From assembly GCF_000374085.1 (NCBI RefSeq), contig NZ_KB893511.1:263-64262 (forward strand): 64,000 nt of DNA, read 5' to 3'. This DNA is from Spirosoma spitsbergense DSM 19989. Lineage in GTDB: Bacteria > Bacteroidota > Bacteroidia > Cytophagales > Spirosomataceae. The translations under genes were made by a program, and so were the position numbers. Of this stretch, positions 1 through 8,642 are shown piece by piece (the stretch's first letter is position 1; the number at the start of each line of letters is the position of its first letter). The notes beneath the pieces are model-generated. The model had not been told where the DNA came from. It ran no database searches and saw only the letters and a list, made by a program, of their open reading frames with translations.

Positions 1-42
1 TCCCTAAAAGACCCTAACTGACTGAAAGTCAACTTACACCAA

Positions 43-66
43 CTCTATTGTATTATTTCAATAGAG
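43..66. promoter_or_regulatory. Candidate MarR operator
   Basis: A perfect 8-bp inverted repeat, CTCTATTG and CAATAGAG, with an 8-base spacer lies about 130 bases upstream of the likely MarR start. MarR dimers bind palindromes of about this size in their own promoters, so this is inferred to be the autoregulatory operator of the efflux operon. A second small hairpin (CACTTTT/AAAAGTG, 107-126) lies closer to the gene. No clear TAnnTTTG box was found here. Confidence 0.45.
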
Positions 67-198
67 AGAATTTTTTGGACTATAAAGAGGTGGTTGGCAT
101 GAGGAGCACTTTTCTTACTAAAAGTGAGTGGATTTTTATCGTTTAAACGAAATTTGTTTAAACAAATATTGGTTTTACCTTTGCCAGCCAACAACGAC

Positions 199-630
199 AT
201 GGAACAGCCACTCATCAATGAATATCATCGGTTGATTAAGAATATCCATAGGACGGATGGGTACATCTTCAACTATTTTGGACAAAAGCTAGCCCCGTTC
301 GATTTGTCGGTGCAGCAGTATATACTGCTGCGTCGTCTGTCTGAAGCGTATCCGGGCAGCCTTACTGCCGGGGAGTTGAAAGAGAAAATGACCGATATAA
401 ACTCCGATATAACCCGGCTGACCGACCGGCTGGTAGCCAAAAATCTATTGGTCCGGGAAGTAGATCCGCAGAATCGCCGGAAGGTCAACCTGCGACTGAC
501 GGAGGAGTCCTATACGTTCGTGGAAACGGTGGCGGCTGACTTCAAAAATTTTGAATCCATCGTCAGTCATCTGACCGACGATGAAGTAAGCATCCTGAAT
601 ACACTCCTTGAAAAAATTAGAAATCAGTGA
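199..630 (+). CDS. MarR family transcriptional regulator
   Basis: A 143-residue winged-helix regulator. The central part (LTAGELKEKM...ITRLTDRLVAKNLL, then REVDPQNRRKVNLRLT) is the MarR recognition helix and beta-wing signature. The ATG at 199 is preferred because the protein then has the usual MarR length; an in-frame GTG at 124 would add 25 residues unlike the family. It is the first gene of a cluster with a TolC porin, an HlyD adaptor and an MFS pump, and its stop lies two bases before the porin ATG. It is inferred to repress this efflux operon and release DNA on binding an aromatic or phenolic ligand. The ligand cannot be read from the sequence. Confidence 0.85.
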   Translation: MEQPLINEYHRLIKNIHRTDGYIFNYFGQKLAPFDLSVQQYILLRRLSEAYPGSLTAGELKEKMTDINSDITRLTDRLVAKNLLVREVDPQNRRKVNLRLTEESYTFVETVAADFKNFESIVSHLTDDEVSILNTLLEKIRNQ

Positions 631-632
631 AA

Positions 633-1961
633 ATGAAAAAGTATGTGATAGGAGCCAGCGTATGGCTGTTGGGTCTGGCGGTTGGAATCGCTCAGCCCGC
701 TCCAGCCCCGCTACCGCTGAACCAGGCCATTCAACTGGCTTTGCAGAATAATAAGGGAATTAAACTGGCCGACTCCCGTACGCAGGCGGCTGAATCGCGT
801 TTGCAGGAAACCAAAGACCGGAGTCTTCCGCAGGCCAGTGCCTCGCTTGCCTATTCCCGCTATAGCCTGACCGGCCCGTTTTCCCTGGGCCAGAATAGTG
901 ATGGTAAACCACTGCTCTCGATTTCGGCGGGTGCCTTTAATGCCACCATCGGAGGAGCTACCATCAGCAAAGAAATATTTGGTGGGTTTGCCGAAAAGTC
1001 GGCGGAATTATCGGCTGATTTACTGGCTAAAGCGAGCCATCTGGACGCCCAGCGGAACCGGTCGGAGTTGGTCTATACGGTTACTGACGCCTACTACAAC
1101 ATCGTTAAACTGCTGCGTTCTACCCGTGTTATCGACCAGAGTATTACTCAGTTCGACGAGAAAGAACGGGAAGCGCAGAATCTGCTGAAAGAAGGCGTTG
1201 TGACCGCGAACGAAGTACTGAAGATTCAGTTGCAGAAAAATAACCTTAAACTGAGTCGTCTCCAGGTGGAGAAAGCGCGTCAGACAGCGCTGTATAACTT
1301 TAACCTGCTGATTGGTCTTCCGGAAGGGCAGGAAGTAGCGGTTGATACCGTGCTGGCGAATCCGGTTACCGTGGCCGAACCGCTCAGCAGCTTTATGACG
1401 CAGGCCATTCAAGGTCGCCCCGAAGTGCAGGCGAACGCCCTGCGCGAGCAATCGGCGGTGGCTATGTTGCGGAATACCAAAAGTGTGATGTATCCGCACC
1501 TGGGGGTAACACTGGGCTACAACTACATCAATCCATCCGCCCACCTGATTCCCGAAGCTAATTCGTTCGTGAGTGCCTGGAATCTGGGTGCCGGACTGTC
1601 CTACAATATCGGCTCGCTCTACAACATGAAGGGAAAGTTGCACAGTGCCCAGAACGCTATCGATCAGGCAAGTTTGCAAAGCCAGCAACAAACCGACCAG
1701 ATTCGGAGCGAGGTGGTAACGGCTTACAACAATTACCAACTGGCCCTGGAGCAGCAAAATGTGATTGGTACCGCTGTGGGGCAGGCACAGGAAAACTACC
1801 GCCTGACAGAATCCCGCTTTCGGAATGGCCTGGTTGGATCGACCGATCTGCTGGAAGCCAACAGCTTTCTGCTACAGGCGCAACTCAATGTAATCAACGC
1901 AACCGTCAATGCGCAACTGGCCTACCAGCGCCTGTTGAAAGCGACTGGAAATAACCTGTAA
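633..1961 (+). CDS. TolC family outer membrane efflux protein
   Basis: A 442-residue TolC/OEP-family channel. It starts with a Sec signal peptide (MKKYVIGASVWLLGLAVGIAQ) and contains the two internally similar OEP halves, with long amphipathic helices rich in Gln, Asn and Ala and a C-terminal RLTESRFRNGLVGSTDLLEA segment typical of the family. Known role: it forms the outer-membrane and periplasmic duct of a tripartite pump. The start at 633 is two bases after the marR stop, implying translational coupling; an upstream GTG (627) is possible. With the following HlyD and MFS genes it completes an EmrAB-TolC-like system. Confidence 0.9.
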   Translation: MKKYVIGASVWLLGLAVGIAQPAPAPLPLNQAIQLALQNNKGIKLADSRTQAAESRLQETKDRSLPQASASLAYSRYSLTGPFSLGQNSDGKPLLSISAGAFNATIGGATISKEIFGGFAEKSAELSADLLAKASHLDAQRNRSELVYTVTDAYYNIVKLLRSTRVIDQSITQFDEKEREAQNLLKEGVVTANEVLKIQLQKNNLKLSRLQVEKARQTALYNFNLLIGLPEGQEVAVDTVLANPVTVAEPLSSFMTQAIQGRPEVQANALREQSAVAMLRNTKSVMYPHLGVTLGYNYINPSAHLIPEANSFVSAWNLGAGLSYNIGSLYNMKGKLHSAQNAIDQASLQSQQQTDQIRSEVVTAYNNYQLALEQQNVIGTAVGQAQENYRLTESRFRNGLVGSTDLLEANSFLLQAQLNVINATVNAQLAYQRLLKATGNNL

Positions 1962-2088
1962 TTCATTGTCATTTCTGGTCATTAGTTGTCACTTGGTTGT
2001 CATTTACTGGCTCTACCAGTGGTAATAAATAACAACTCAATGACCGCGAAGCAATGACTAAAAATGACTAGCAATAACTTCTTTTAAA
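1962..2088. repeat. Intergenic GTCATT/AATGAC inverted element
   Basis: The gap between the porin and adaptor genes is filled by a degenerate word array. GTCATT-like words occur about four times in the left half and AATGAC-like words about four times in the right half. The arms meet near 2003-2022 (ACTGG, ctcta, CCAGT). The RNA would form a long imperfect stem-loop inside the operon. The same words occur at 3204-3320, 27825-27915, 50905-51120 and 53371-53480. No protein-coding content is seen. Function is unknown. Confidence 0.7.
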
Positions 2089-2090
2089 AA

Positions 2091-3203
2091 ATGGATAAGA
2101 AAATAGTATTTCGGGTAGGGGGCGTCGTTGTGCTGGCTATGGCGCTCTTTTTTGGCTACAGCGAGTTTCGTTACCTGCAACGGCACGAAACCACCGACGA
2201 TGCACAGATTGACGGCGATGTGAACCCGGTTATTCCAAAAGCCGGTGGGTATGTGAAGGCGATTCGCTTCAAAGACAATCAGTTCGTGAAGGCGGGTGAT
2301 ACGCTAGTAGTGCTGGATGATGCGGATTACCGCATTCGGGTAGCGCAGGCCGAAGCCGCTCTGCAAAGTGCCATGGCTGCTGCCGGGGTATCCCGGTCGC
2401 AGGTGAACGTGGCCGATGCTACCATTCAAAGTTCACAGGCCAGCGTACAAACGGCTCGTAACCAGGTGGCTACGGCGCAGGCGAACGTAGCCGCTGCCCA
2501 GGCCCGCGCCCGCAAGGCTACGCAGGATTTTGAACGCTATGGTCGGTTACTGGCCGAAAAAACTGTTCCTCAGCAGCAGTTCGATGCCGCACAGGCCGAG
2601 CGTGATGCAGCTCAGGCGCAGCTACAGGCCGCCCAGGCGCAACTGCAAACGGCGCAGTCGCAGGTGAGTGCCGCCGGTACGCAAACGGGGGTGACCAGTT
2701 CGCAACGCCGGGCAACCGAAGGCCAGATTTCCGTAGCGCAGGCCGCCATCAAACAGCGTCAGGCCGACCTGGATATGGCCGAACTGCAACTGTCCTACAC
2801 GGTGGTGAAGGCACCGATTTCTGGTGTTGTTTCCAAGCGGGCCGTGCAGATTGGTCAACTGGTTCAGCCGGGTCAGGCACTGTGCTCGGTAGTGGGCAAC
2901 TCAACCCTGTGGGTGACGGCTAACTTTAAAGAAACGCAGTTGCAGCAGATGAAACCCGGCCAGATGGTTGATGTGGATGTAGACGCGTTTGAAGGCGAGA
3001 AACTGGTTGGACACGTGGGGTCATTTGCCGGTGCAACGGGTGCCAAATTCACCCTGTTGCCCCCCGATAACGCCACGGGTAACTACGTGAAAGTAGTGCA
3101 GCGGATTCCGGTTCGGATTGACCTGGACAAAAGCAGTCCGCTCTACGCCAGACTTCGCCCCGGCATGAGCGCGACGGTAGCAGTAGATTTGCAGAAAAAT
3201 TAA
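2091..3203 (+). CDS. HlyD/EmrA family membrane fusion adaptor
   Basis: A 370-residue periplasmic adaptor. An N-terminal membrane anchor (about residues 5-22) is followed by a split lipoyl half (DDAQIDGDVNPVIPKAGGYV, then FVKAGDTLVVLDD), a long Ala/Gln-rich coiled coil of heptad repeats (about 85-215), the second lipoyl half (YTVVKAPISGVVSKRAVQIG) and a beta-barrel domain. This is the EmrA/HlyD order. The length matches the family. It is inferred to link the inner-membrane MFS pump at 3326 to the TolC channel at 633. Confidence 0.92.
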   Translation: MDKKIVFRVGGVVVLAMALFFGYSEFRYLQRHETTDDAQIDGDVNPVIPKAGGYVKAIRFKDNQFVKAGDTLVVLDDADYRIRVAQAEAALQSAMAAAGVSRSQVNVADATIQSSQASVQTARNQVATAQANVAAAQARARKATQDFERYGRLLAEKTVPQQQFDAAQAERDAAQAQLQAAQAQLQTAQSQVSAAGTQTGVTSSQRRATEGQISVAQAAIKQRQADLDMAELQLSYTVVKAPISGVVSKRAVQIGQLVQPGQALCSVVGNSTLWVTANFKETQLQQMKPGQMVDVDVDAFEGEKLVGHVGSFAGATGAKFTLLPPDNATGNYVKVVQRIPVRIDLDKSSPLYARLRPGMSATVAVDLQKN

Positions 3204-3325
3204 AGAGTCATTAGTCGTCATTAGCTTGTCATTTACCAGCCATTGGTCGCTCCTGTGCACAATGACCAGAAATGACAACGAGTGACTATAAATGACAACG
3301 AATGACTATAAATGACTAGTTAGTT
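3204..3325. repeat. Intergenic GTCATT/AATGAC inverted element
   Basis: This is the second copy of the GTCATT element in the same operon. Three or four GTCATT-like words lie left of about 3250 (AGTCATTAGTCGTCATTAGC), and AATGAC-like words follow on the right up to the start of the MFS gene. The arms are not identical to those of the 1962-2088 element, so it is not a simple duplication. The element could form a long stem-loop between the adaptor and pump cistrons and modulate their relative expression; this is inference. Confidence 0.7.
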
Positions 3326-4882
3326 ATGAAGTTAGGTTTTGATAAGTGGGTCGTCGTGATAACCGTCACGACGGCCGCTCTGCTGCAAACCATCGACTCG
3401 TCCATCGTGAACGTGACGCTGAACCAGATGATGGGAAATCTGGGAGCATCGCTGGGCGATATTAGCTGGGTCGTTACGGGCTACGCAGCCGCCAGTGCCG
3501 TAATGATTACGATGTCGGGCTGGCTGACGGCCAAACTGGGTCGCCGGAATTATTTTGCCGCATCCATCATCCTGTTCACCATCTCGTCGATATTCTGCGG
3601 TACATCTACCAATGTGTGGGAACTGGTATTTTTCAGGGTGGTGCAGGGTATTGGTGGGGGAGGGTTGTTAACCACAGCCCAATCCATTCTTATTCAGACG
3701 TTTCCGAAGGAAGATCTGGGTATTGCCAATGCTATTTTCGGGATGGGTGTTATCATCGGGCCTTCCATCGGACCTACCCTCGGCGGGTACATCACCGATA
3801 ATCTGTCGTGGAATTGGGTGTTTTATATCAACATTCCCTTCGGCATTCTGGCTACGTTCCTGACGTATACGTACATTAAGGAGCCTGCCGAAAAAGTGAT
3901 GGCCGGTAAGATGGACTGGCTCGCGCTGATACTCCTGATCATGGGTATTGGGGGGTTGCAGATTATTCTGGAGAAAGGGCACGAAGAGGACTGGTTCGAT
4001 TCTACCTTCATCGTCGGCATGTCTATTGCGGCCGTTGTTGGTCTGATCGGTTTTATCTGGCGACAACTGGCTGTCAAAATGCCCATTCTGGATTTGCGTT
4101 TATTGAAACAACGTCGGTTTTCGGTTGGTACGCTGTTCAATTTTATTCTGGGCTTTGGGCTGTTTGCATCTGTTTTCATTATCCCCGTTTTCTGTCAGAC
4201 AATTCTGGGCTTTACGGCCAGCCAGACGGGCTTGCTGCTGATGCCCGGTTCCCTCGCTACGGGCATGATGATGCCCATTGTGGGGGGGCTGCTCAGTAAG
4301 AATTATATTTCGCCCATCTGGTATGCCGCCATTGGGTTTCTGATGTTCTTCGGCTTCTGTTTCGATCTGTCGGCCATTAGTCTCGTGGCTGGGCCAGACT
4401 ATTTCTTCTGGCCACTCATCATCCGGGGCATTGGTATGGGATTGATTTTTATTCCGTTGACAACCATTACGTTATCGGATTTGAAGACCGTCGAGATTCC
4501 GCAGGGTTCGGCGCTTACCAACATGATCCGTCAGTTAGGCGGTACGTTCGGAACGGCTATTATGACGACGTATATCTCCACCCGTACCATGTTTCATGCT
4601 TCTCGGTTGGGAGACAACATCTCACTATACAACCCGCTCTCGGCCGAACGGATTCGCCAGTATACCAGTCTGTTTTTGTCGAAAGGGGATGCCCTGGTGA
4701 CGGCTACCAGCAAAGCGTACGGCGTGATGCAGGGAGCCGTTATCAAACAGGCACTGGTCATGACCTATGCCGATGCGTTCCTGGTTATTGGAGCGTTTTT
4801 CCTGGTCTGTGTACCGCTTCTATTACTATTTATCGGTAAGAAGATTGAAGCGCCAGCTCATACCGAAATGGTAATGGAATAA
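3326..4882 (+). CDS. DHA2 family MFS multidrug transporter
   Basis: A 518-residue inner-membrane antiporter with about 14 transmembrane segments, as expected for the DHA2 (EmrB/QacA) family. Motif A-like GWLTAKLGRRNYF follows helix 2, and motif C-like GPSIGPTLGGYI lies in helix 5, the antiporter signature. It is the last gene of the MarR-TolC-HlyD-MFS cluster and is followed at once by a strong intrinsic terminator. It is inferred to pump hydrophobic or cationic drugs through the adaptor and TolC duct using proton motive force. Specific substrates cannot be inferred. Confidence 0.92.
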   Translation: MKLGFDKWVVVITVTTAALLQTIDSSIVNVTLNQMMGNLGASLGDISWVVTGYAAASAVMITMSGWLTAKLGRRNYFAASIILFTISSIFCGTSTNVWELVFFRVVQGIGGGGLLTTAQSILIQTFPKEDLGIANAIFGMGVIIGPSIGPTLGGYITDNLSWNWVFYINIPFGILATFLTYTYIKEPAEKVMAGKMDWLALILLIMGIGGLQIILEKGHEEDWFDSTFIVGMSIAAVVGLIGFIWRQLAVKMPILDLRLLKQRRFSVGTLFNFILGFGLFASVFIIPVFCQTILGFTASQTGLLLMPGSLATGMMMPIVGGLLSKNYISPIWYAAIGFLMFFGFCFDLSAISLVAGPDYFFWPLIIRGIGMGLIFIPLTTITLSDLKTVEIPQGSALTNMIRQLGGTFGTAIMTTYISTRTMFHASRLGDNISLYNPLSAERIRQYTSLFLSKGDALVTATSKAYGVMQGAVIKQALVMTYADAFLVIGAFFLVCVPLLLLFIGKKIEAPAHTEMVME

Positions 4883-4906
4883 ATGAGCACCAGCCAGCAG
4901 TGCCTG

Positions 4907-4939
4907 AAAAAGCTGATCCGAACAAGATCAGCTTTTTTT
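4907..4939 (+). terminator. Intrinsic terminator after efflux operon
   Basis: A perfect 12-bp inverted repeat, AAAAAGCTGATC and GATCAGCTTTTT, with a 7-base loop is followed by further T residues. It begins 25 bases after the MFS stop codon. It also argues against upstream start codons for the next gene, because an ORF starting at 4900 would run through the terminator. Confidence 0.9.
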
Positions 4940-4986
4940 GTGCCGTTTTGATTAAGATTACGCCTTCGTCAGCTTTACCAGTTACT

Positions 4987-5865
4987 ATGCAATCCATTTA
5001 CCTGTCTGTCTATCTTGTTTTATCATTTATCTCCCTGTCAGCCTTCGGGGCTAAAGTCGACACGATTGACGTACCGAGCACCCGTATGAACCGCACGCTG
5101 CGGGTGGCTGTCGTGCTGCCGGAAACTTACCGAAAAGTACGAAAAAGGTCGTTTCCCGTGCTTTACCTGCTGCACGGCGGTTCTGGTAGTTTCCGGGACT
5201 GGCTGACCAAAACACCCGATAAAACCCTATTGCAGGGGCTGGCCGACCAGTATAATATCATTATCGTGACACCCGACGGCGACCCGACCAGCTACTACTT
5301 CGACAGTCCCCAGAGTAAAACCAGCCAGTTTGAAACGTTCATCGCTAAGGAACTCATCGATAAAATCGATAACGTATATCGGACCGTCCGCGACCGTAAA
5401 GGCCGAATCATTGCGGGTCTATCAATGGGTGGGCATGGGGCGATGTTTATCTCCTCCCGCCACCCCGACCTGTACGCGGCTGCTGGCAGCATGAGCGGGG
5501 TCATGAACATTAACACCGCCACCTGGAAAGTGCCTGCCGATTTTGCCAAATCACGCGCGGAGAATTTTGCTAAATTGCTGGGGCCAGCCGCTCCCGGCAA
5601 TGCACCCTATCCCGGCTATACGATGGTTACCCTTGCTGATAAACTCAAGGCCAATGGCCTGCCGTTGATTTTTGATATTGGTGTGGATGACTTTCTGATT
5701 GACGGAAACCGGGATTTGCACCGGCAACTGGTGGAAAACAAAACCCCGCACGACTACACCGAACGGCCCGGTGCCCACACCTGGGAGTACTGGCAAAACG
5801 CATTGCCGTATCAGATGCTGTTTTTCAGCAAAATCCTGAAAGCAAACGGCATAACGATTCCTTAA
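4987..5865 (+). CDS. Secreted alpha/beta-hydrolase esterase (esterase D / PF00756 type)
   Basis: A 292-residue protein with a Sec signal peptide (about residues 1-22, ending SLSAFG). The alpha/beta-hydrolase core has an oxyanion segment LLHGGSGS, the nucleophile elbow GLSMGG (Ser about 146), a likely acid in the DIGVDDFLID region and a catalytic His in PGAHTWEYW. This is the order of the putative esterase family that includes mycolyltransferase-like and S-formylglutathione-hydrolase-like enzymes. The ATG at 4987 is chosen because it starts the signal peptide and lies after the terminator. The next esterase gene begins 11 bases after its stop, so the two are probably co-transcribed. Substrate unknown. 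Confidence 0.82.
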   Translation: MQSIYLSVYLVLSFISLSAFGAKVDTIDVPSTRMNRTLRVAVVLPETYRKVRKRSFPVLYLLHGGSGSFRDWLTKTPDKTLLQGLADQYNIIIVTPDGDPTSYYFDSPQSKTSQFETFIAKELIDKIDNVYRTVRDRKGRIIAGLSMGGHGAMFISSRHPDLYAAAGSMSGVMNINTATWKVPADFAKSRAENFAKLLGPAAPGNAPYPGYTMVTLADKLKANGLPLIFDIGVDDFLIDGNRDLHRQLVENKTPHDYTERPGAHTWEYWQNALPYQMLFFSKILKANGITIP

Positions 5866-5876
5866 TCAGTCTATCT

Positions 5877-7484
5877 ATGAAAAAAGCAAGGGTATTTGTG
5901 GGCCTCGTGGCCATTGGGTTGACTGGCTTTATGGCCTTTGTCCCCGTTAGTGACGAGCCGACTGTGGTTACCGTGACCGGCGGGCAAATAGCGGGTACTG
6001 TCAGCAAAGACGGTGCTGTACGGAGTTTTAAGGGTATTCCTTTCGCGGCACCGCCCGTTGGTACTTTACGCTGGAAAGCACCACAGCCGGTCAAACCCTG
6101 GCAGGGCGTTCGGAAAGGCGACCAGTTTGGGCCAAGTCCCATGCAGGGCACCCCCGCTCCGTTCGGGCCATGGAGTGCCGAGTATCTGATTCCTAAAGAG
6201 CCAATTAGCGAAGACTGCCTGTACCTGAACGTGTGGACCGGGGCAAAATCGGCTAATGAAAAACGGCCGCAGGAGCGCCTGCCACAGGAGCGCCTGCCGG
6301 TACTCGTCTGGATATACGGCGGAGGGTTCAACAGCGGGGGCAGTGGTGTCCCGCTGTACGACGGCGAAGCCACGGCAAAAAAGGGAGTTGTGTTTGTCAG
6401 TGCGAACTACCGCGTGGGGCCATTCGGCTTCCTGGCACTCCCGGAACTGACGAAGGAATCGGGTCACAACGCATCGGGAAATTATGGCCTCATGGACCAG
6501 ATAGCCGCCCTGCAATGGGTGAAGCAAAATATTGCCCAGTTCGGTGGCGACCCCAACAACGTAACTATTGCCGGGCAGTCGGCGGGGTCGATGGCGGTGA
6601 ACTGCCTGGTGGCATCGCCATTAGCTAAAAACCTGTTCGGAAAAGCCATTGCCGAAAGCGGAGCCGGTTTTGCCCGTCCGTACCCAACCTTACAGCAGGC
6701 GGAGGAAGCCGGTCTGAAAACCATGCAGTCGATAGGGGCCTCATCGCTGGCGGACTTACGCGCCCTGCCTGCCGACGAAATTCTGAAAAAAGGGCAGGGG
6801 GGGCGGGGCCCTATCATTGATGGCTACGTGCTGCCGCAGTCCATTGCCGCTATTTTTGCCGCTGACAAACAGAACGATGTAGCCTTACTGACCGGCTGGA
6901 ACGAAGACGAAGGCATGTCGTTTGGTCCGGCGAAAAAGGCGGACGAGTACCGCAAACAGATGGAGCAGCAGTACGGAGCCAATGCGCCGGATTTCCTGAC
7001 CCATTACCCCGGCACGACGGATACCGAAGCGGCCCGGTCGCAGCTAAACCTGTCGCGGGACATGATTTTTGGGGTTCAGAACTACGCCTGGGCTAACGTC
7101 CAGAGTAAGCAGGGCAAGCCGGTGTACGTGTACCGCTTTACCCGCAAGTTACCCGCTACCGGCGAATACGCCCGCTACGGGGCTTTCCACACGGGCGAGG
7201 TGGCCTACGCCTACGACAACCTGACGTTTATTGACCGCAAGCTCCGGCCACTGGAACCGAAAGACGACCAGCTGGCTAAAACCATTTCGACATATTGGGT
7301 TAACTTTATGAAAGGCGGTAACCCCAACGGCAAAGGCTTACCCCCGTGGCCTGCCTATTCCACCAAAGACAAACGGGTGATGATGCTGGGCGATGACGTG
7401 CAGGCCCAATCCCTCCCCGATGCCGCTTCGCTTGATTTTCTTTATGGACAGATGAGCAGAAGCCAGTCCGCCCGAACGAACTAA
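5877..7484 (+). CDS. Carboxylesterase type B family protein
   Basis: A 535-residue secreted type-B carboxylesterase, close to the usual family length. A signal or anchor helix covers residues 1-21. It has the N-terminal signature SEDCLYLNVW, the oxyanion hole YGGGFNSG, the nucleophile elbow GQSAGS (Ser about 235), an acid in the WNEDEG region and the catalytic His in AFHTGEVAY. It probably hydrolyses carboxylic esters in the periplasm or outside the cell. Residues 131-140 are a duplicated PQERL from a 15-bp tandem duplication (6267-6296). It follows another esterase by 11 bases. Confidence 0.88.
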   Translation: MKKARVFVGLVAIGLTGFMAFVPVSDEPTVVTVTGGQIAGTVSKDGAVRSFKGIPFAAPPVGTLRWKAPQPVKPWQGVRKGDQFGPSPMQGTPAPFGPWSAEYLIPKEPISEDCLYLNVWTGAKSANEKRPQERLPQERLPVLVWIYGGGFNSGGSGVPLYDGEATAKKGVVFVSANYRVGPFGFLALPELTKESGHNASGNYGLMDQIAALQWVKQNIAQFGGDPNNVTIAGQSAGSMAVNCLVASPLAKNLFGKAIAESGAGFARPYPTLQQAEEAGLKTMQSIGASSLADLRALPADEILKKGQGGRGPIIDGYVLPQSIAAIFAADKQNDVALLTGWNEDEGMSFGPAKKADEYRKQMEQQYGANAPDFLTHYPGTTDTEAARSQLNLSRDMIFGVQNYAWANVQSKQGKPVYVYRFTRKLPATGEYARYGAFHTGEVAYAYDNLTFIDRKLRPLEPKDDQLAKTISTYWVNFMKGGNPNGKGLPPWPAYSTKDKRVMMLGDDVQAQSLPDAASLDFLYGQMSRSQSARTN

Positions 7485-7735
7485 GACGCTGTTTGAGTTA
7501 ATCGCTTTGGCCTGAAAACTCGTCTTTTTCCTTTTGATTTGACCGAAACGGAGTAATTTCTATAAGTCAAGCAAGCACATTGATCTATTTTTCGTCATAA
7601 TTCCGGTATTCCCGAGCACAAATGAAAATGCGTAAGACCAGTTTGTTGCGACGTATTCCCGAATAGGCTAGCAAAGAGTTGAAGGTTACCCGGTAAACAT
7701 TTATATTACACACCCTAGTCTAAACGCTTACATTC
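7485..7735. other. Non-coding gap, nothing recognised
   Basis: These 251 bases follow the carboxylesterase and precede the DJ-1/PfpI gene. No convincing ORF, RNA gene, promoter box of the TAnnTTTG type or strong hairpin was seen. Confidence 0.4.
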
Positions 7736-8308
7736 ATGAACCGCAAAATAGTAATCGTCACCGGTGATGGTGGCGAAAGTTACGAAACCCTCTATGCCGT
7801 TCACCGCTTTCAGGAAGAAGGTGATACGGCTGTGATTGCTGCCCCCAGCAAACGCCGGCTCAATCTGGTGATGCATGATTTTGAGCCTGGCTGGGATACA
7901 TACATAGAACGCCCCGGTTACTGTCTGACCTCGGACCTGACGATACAGGACGTGGTGGCAGACGAGTACGATGCTATTCTGTTGCTGGGCGGTCGTGCCC
8001 CCGAGTACCTGCGAAACCACGCTGCCTTGCTGGAGGTAGTCCGCGAGTTCGACCGGCAGGGTAAGTGGGTTTTTGCCATTTGCCACGGCATCCAGATTCT
8101 GGTCACTGCTGGTTTGGCCAACGGTCGCAACCTGACGGCCTACGAACACGTGCGCACTGAAATTGAAATGGGCGGTGGCACGTATTCTACCCAGGAAGCT
8201 ATCCGAGATCGGAATATAGTGACGGGCCAGACCTGGCAATCGCATCCCGAATTTTATCGGGAAGTGTTTGCCTGCCTCAGAGAAGCGGAACTGGTGGAGA
8301 ACAGGTAA
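7736..8308 (+). CDS. DJ-1/PfpI family protein
   Basis: A 190-residue cytosolic protein of the class I glutamine amidotransferase-like DJ-1/PfpI superfamily. The fold signature is visible: N-terminal KIVIVTGDGGE strand-turn, DAILLLGGRAPEYLR, and the nucleophile elbow FAICHGIQIL with Cys about 116 and His 117. Members act as glyoxalases/deglycases, proteases or stress chaperones. The sequence here does not decide between these. It stands alone and converges on the minus-strand operon at 8343, with 34 bases between stop codons. Confidence 0.82.
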   Translation: MNRKIVIVTGDGGESYETLYAVHRFQEEGDTAVIAAPSKRRLNLVMHDFEPGWDTYIERPGYCLTSDLTIQDVVADEYDAILLLGGRAPEYLRNHAALLEVVREFDRQGKWVFAICHGIQILVTAGLANGRNLTAYEHVRTEIEMGGGTYSTQEAIRDRNIVTGQTWQSHPEFYREVFACLREAELVENR

Positions 8309-8342
8309 ATAGTAGAAGCAGCCCTACGGGTTCATGCGGGCT

Positions 8343-8642
8343 TTACATGGTCCGGATGAACTCTTCCAGGGCACTCAGATGGTCGGTGAAGGCCTGCTGA
8401 CCCGGTTGGGTGGCCGAGTAGGTCGTGTTGGGTTTTCGCCCGATAAACTGCTTCTGCACCGCTACATAGCCCGACTCTTCCAATGCCCGCAGGTGCGTGG
8501 CCAGGTTACCGTCGGTCAGGCCAAGCAGTTCTTTCAGGGCGTTGAAACTCATAGAGTCGTTGACCACCAGAACCGACATGATACCGAGCCGTGCCTTACT
8601 CTCAAAGGCTTTGTTGAACTGCGCCAGCAAATCGTTCTTCAT
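8343..8642 (-). CDS. Winged-helix transcriptional regulator (HTH_34/PadR-like)
   Basis: A 99-residue DNA-binding protein. The region ALKELLGLTDGNLATHLRAL is a helix-turn-helix and is followed by a beta-wing (VAVQKQFIGRKPNTTYSAT), the pattern of stand-alone winged-helix regulators common in Bacteroidota. Its ATG overlaps the stop of the upstream membrane-protein gene by four bases, so the two are translationally coupled. Such pairs usually contain a regulator of the membrane protein's own expression; this is inference. Confidence 0.8.
   Translation of the reverse strand: MKNDLLAQFNKAFESKARLGIMSVLVVNDSMSFNALKELLGLTDGNLATHLRALEESGYVAVQKQFIGRKPNTTYSATQPGQQAFTDHLSALEEFIRTM

Noticed and set aside
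1962-3325. CRISPR array or simple tandem repeat for the GTCATT words
   Set aside because: The words are short, degenerate and unevenly spaced, and the right half is the reverse complement. No constant repeat with unique spacers is present.
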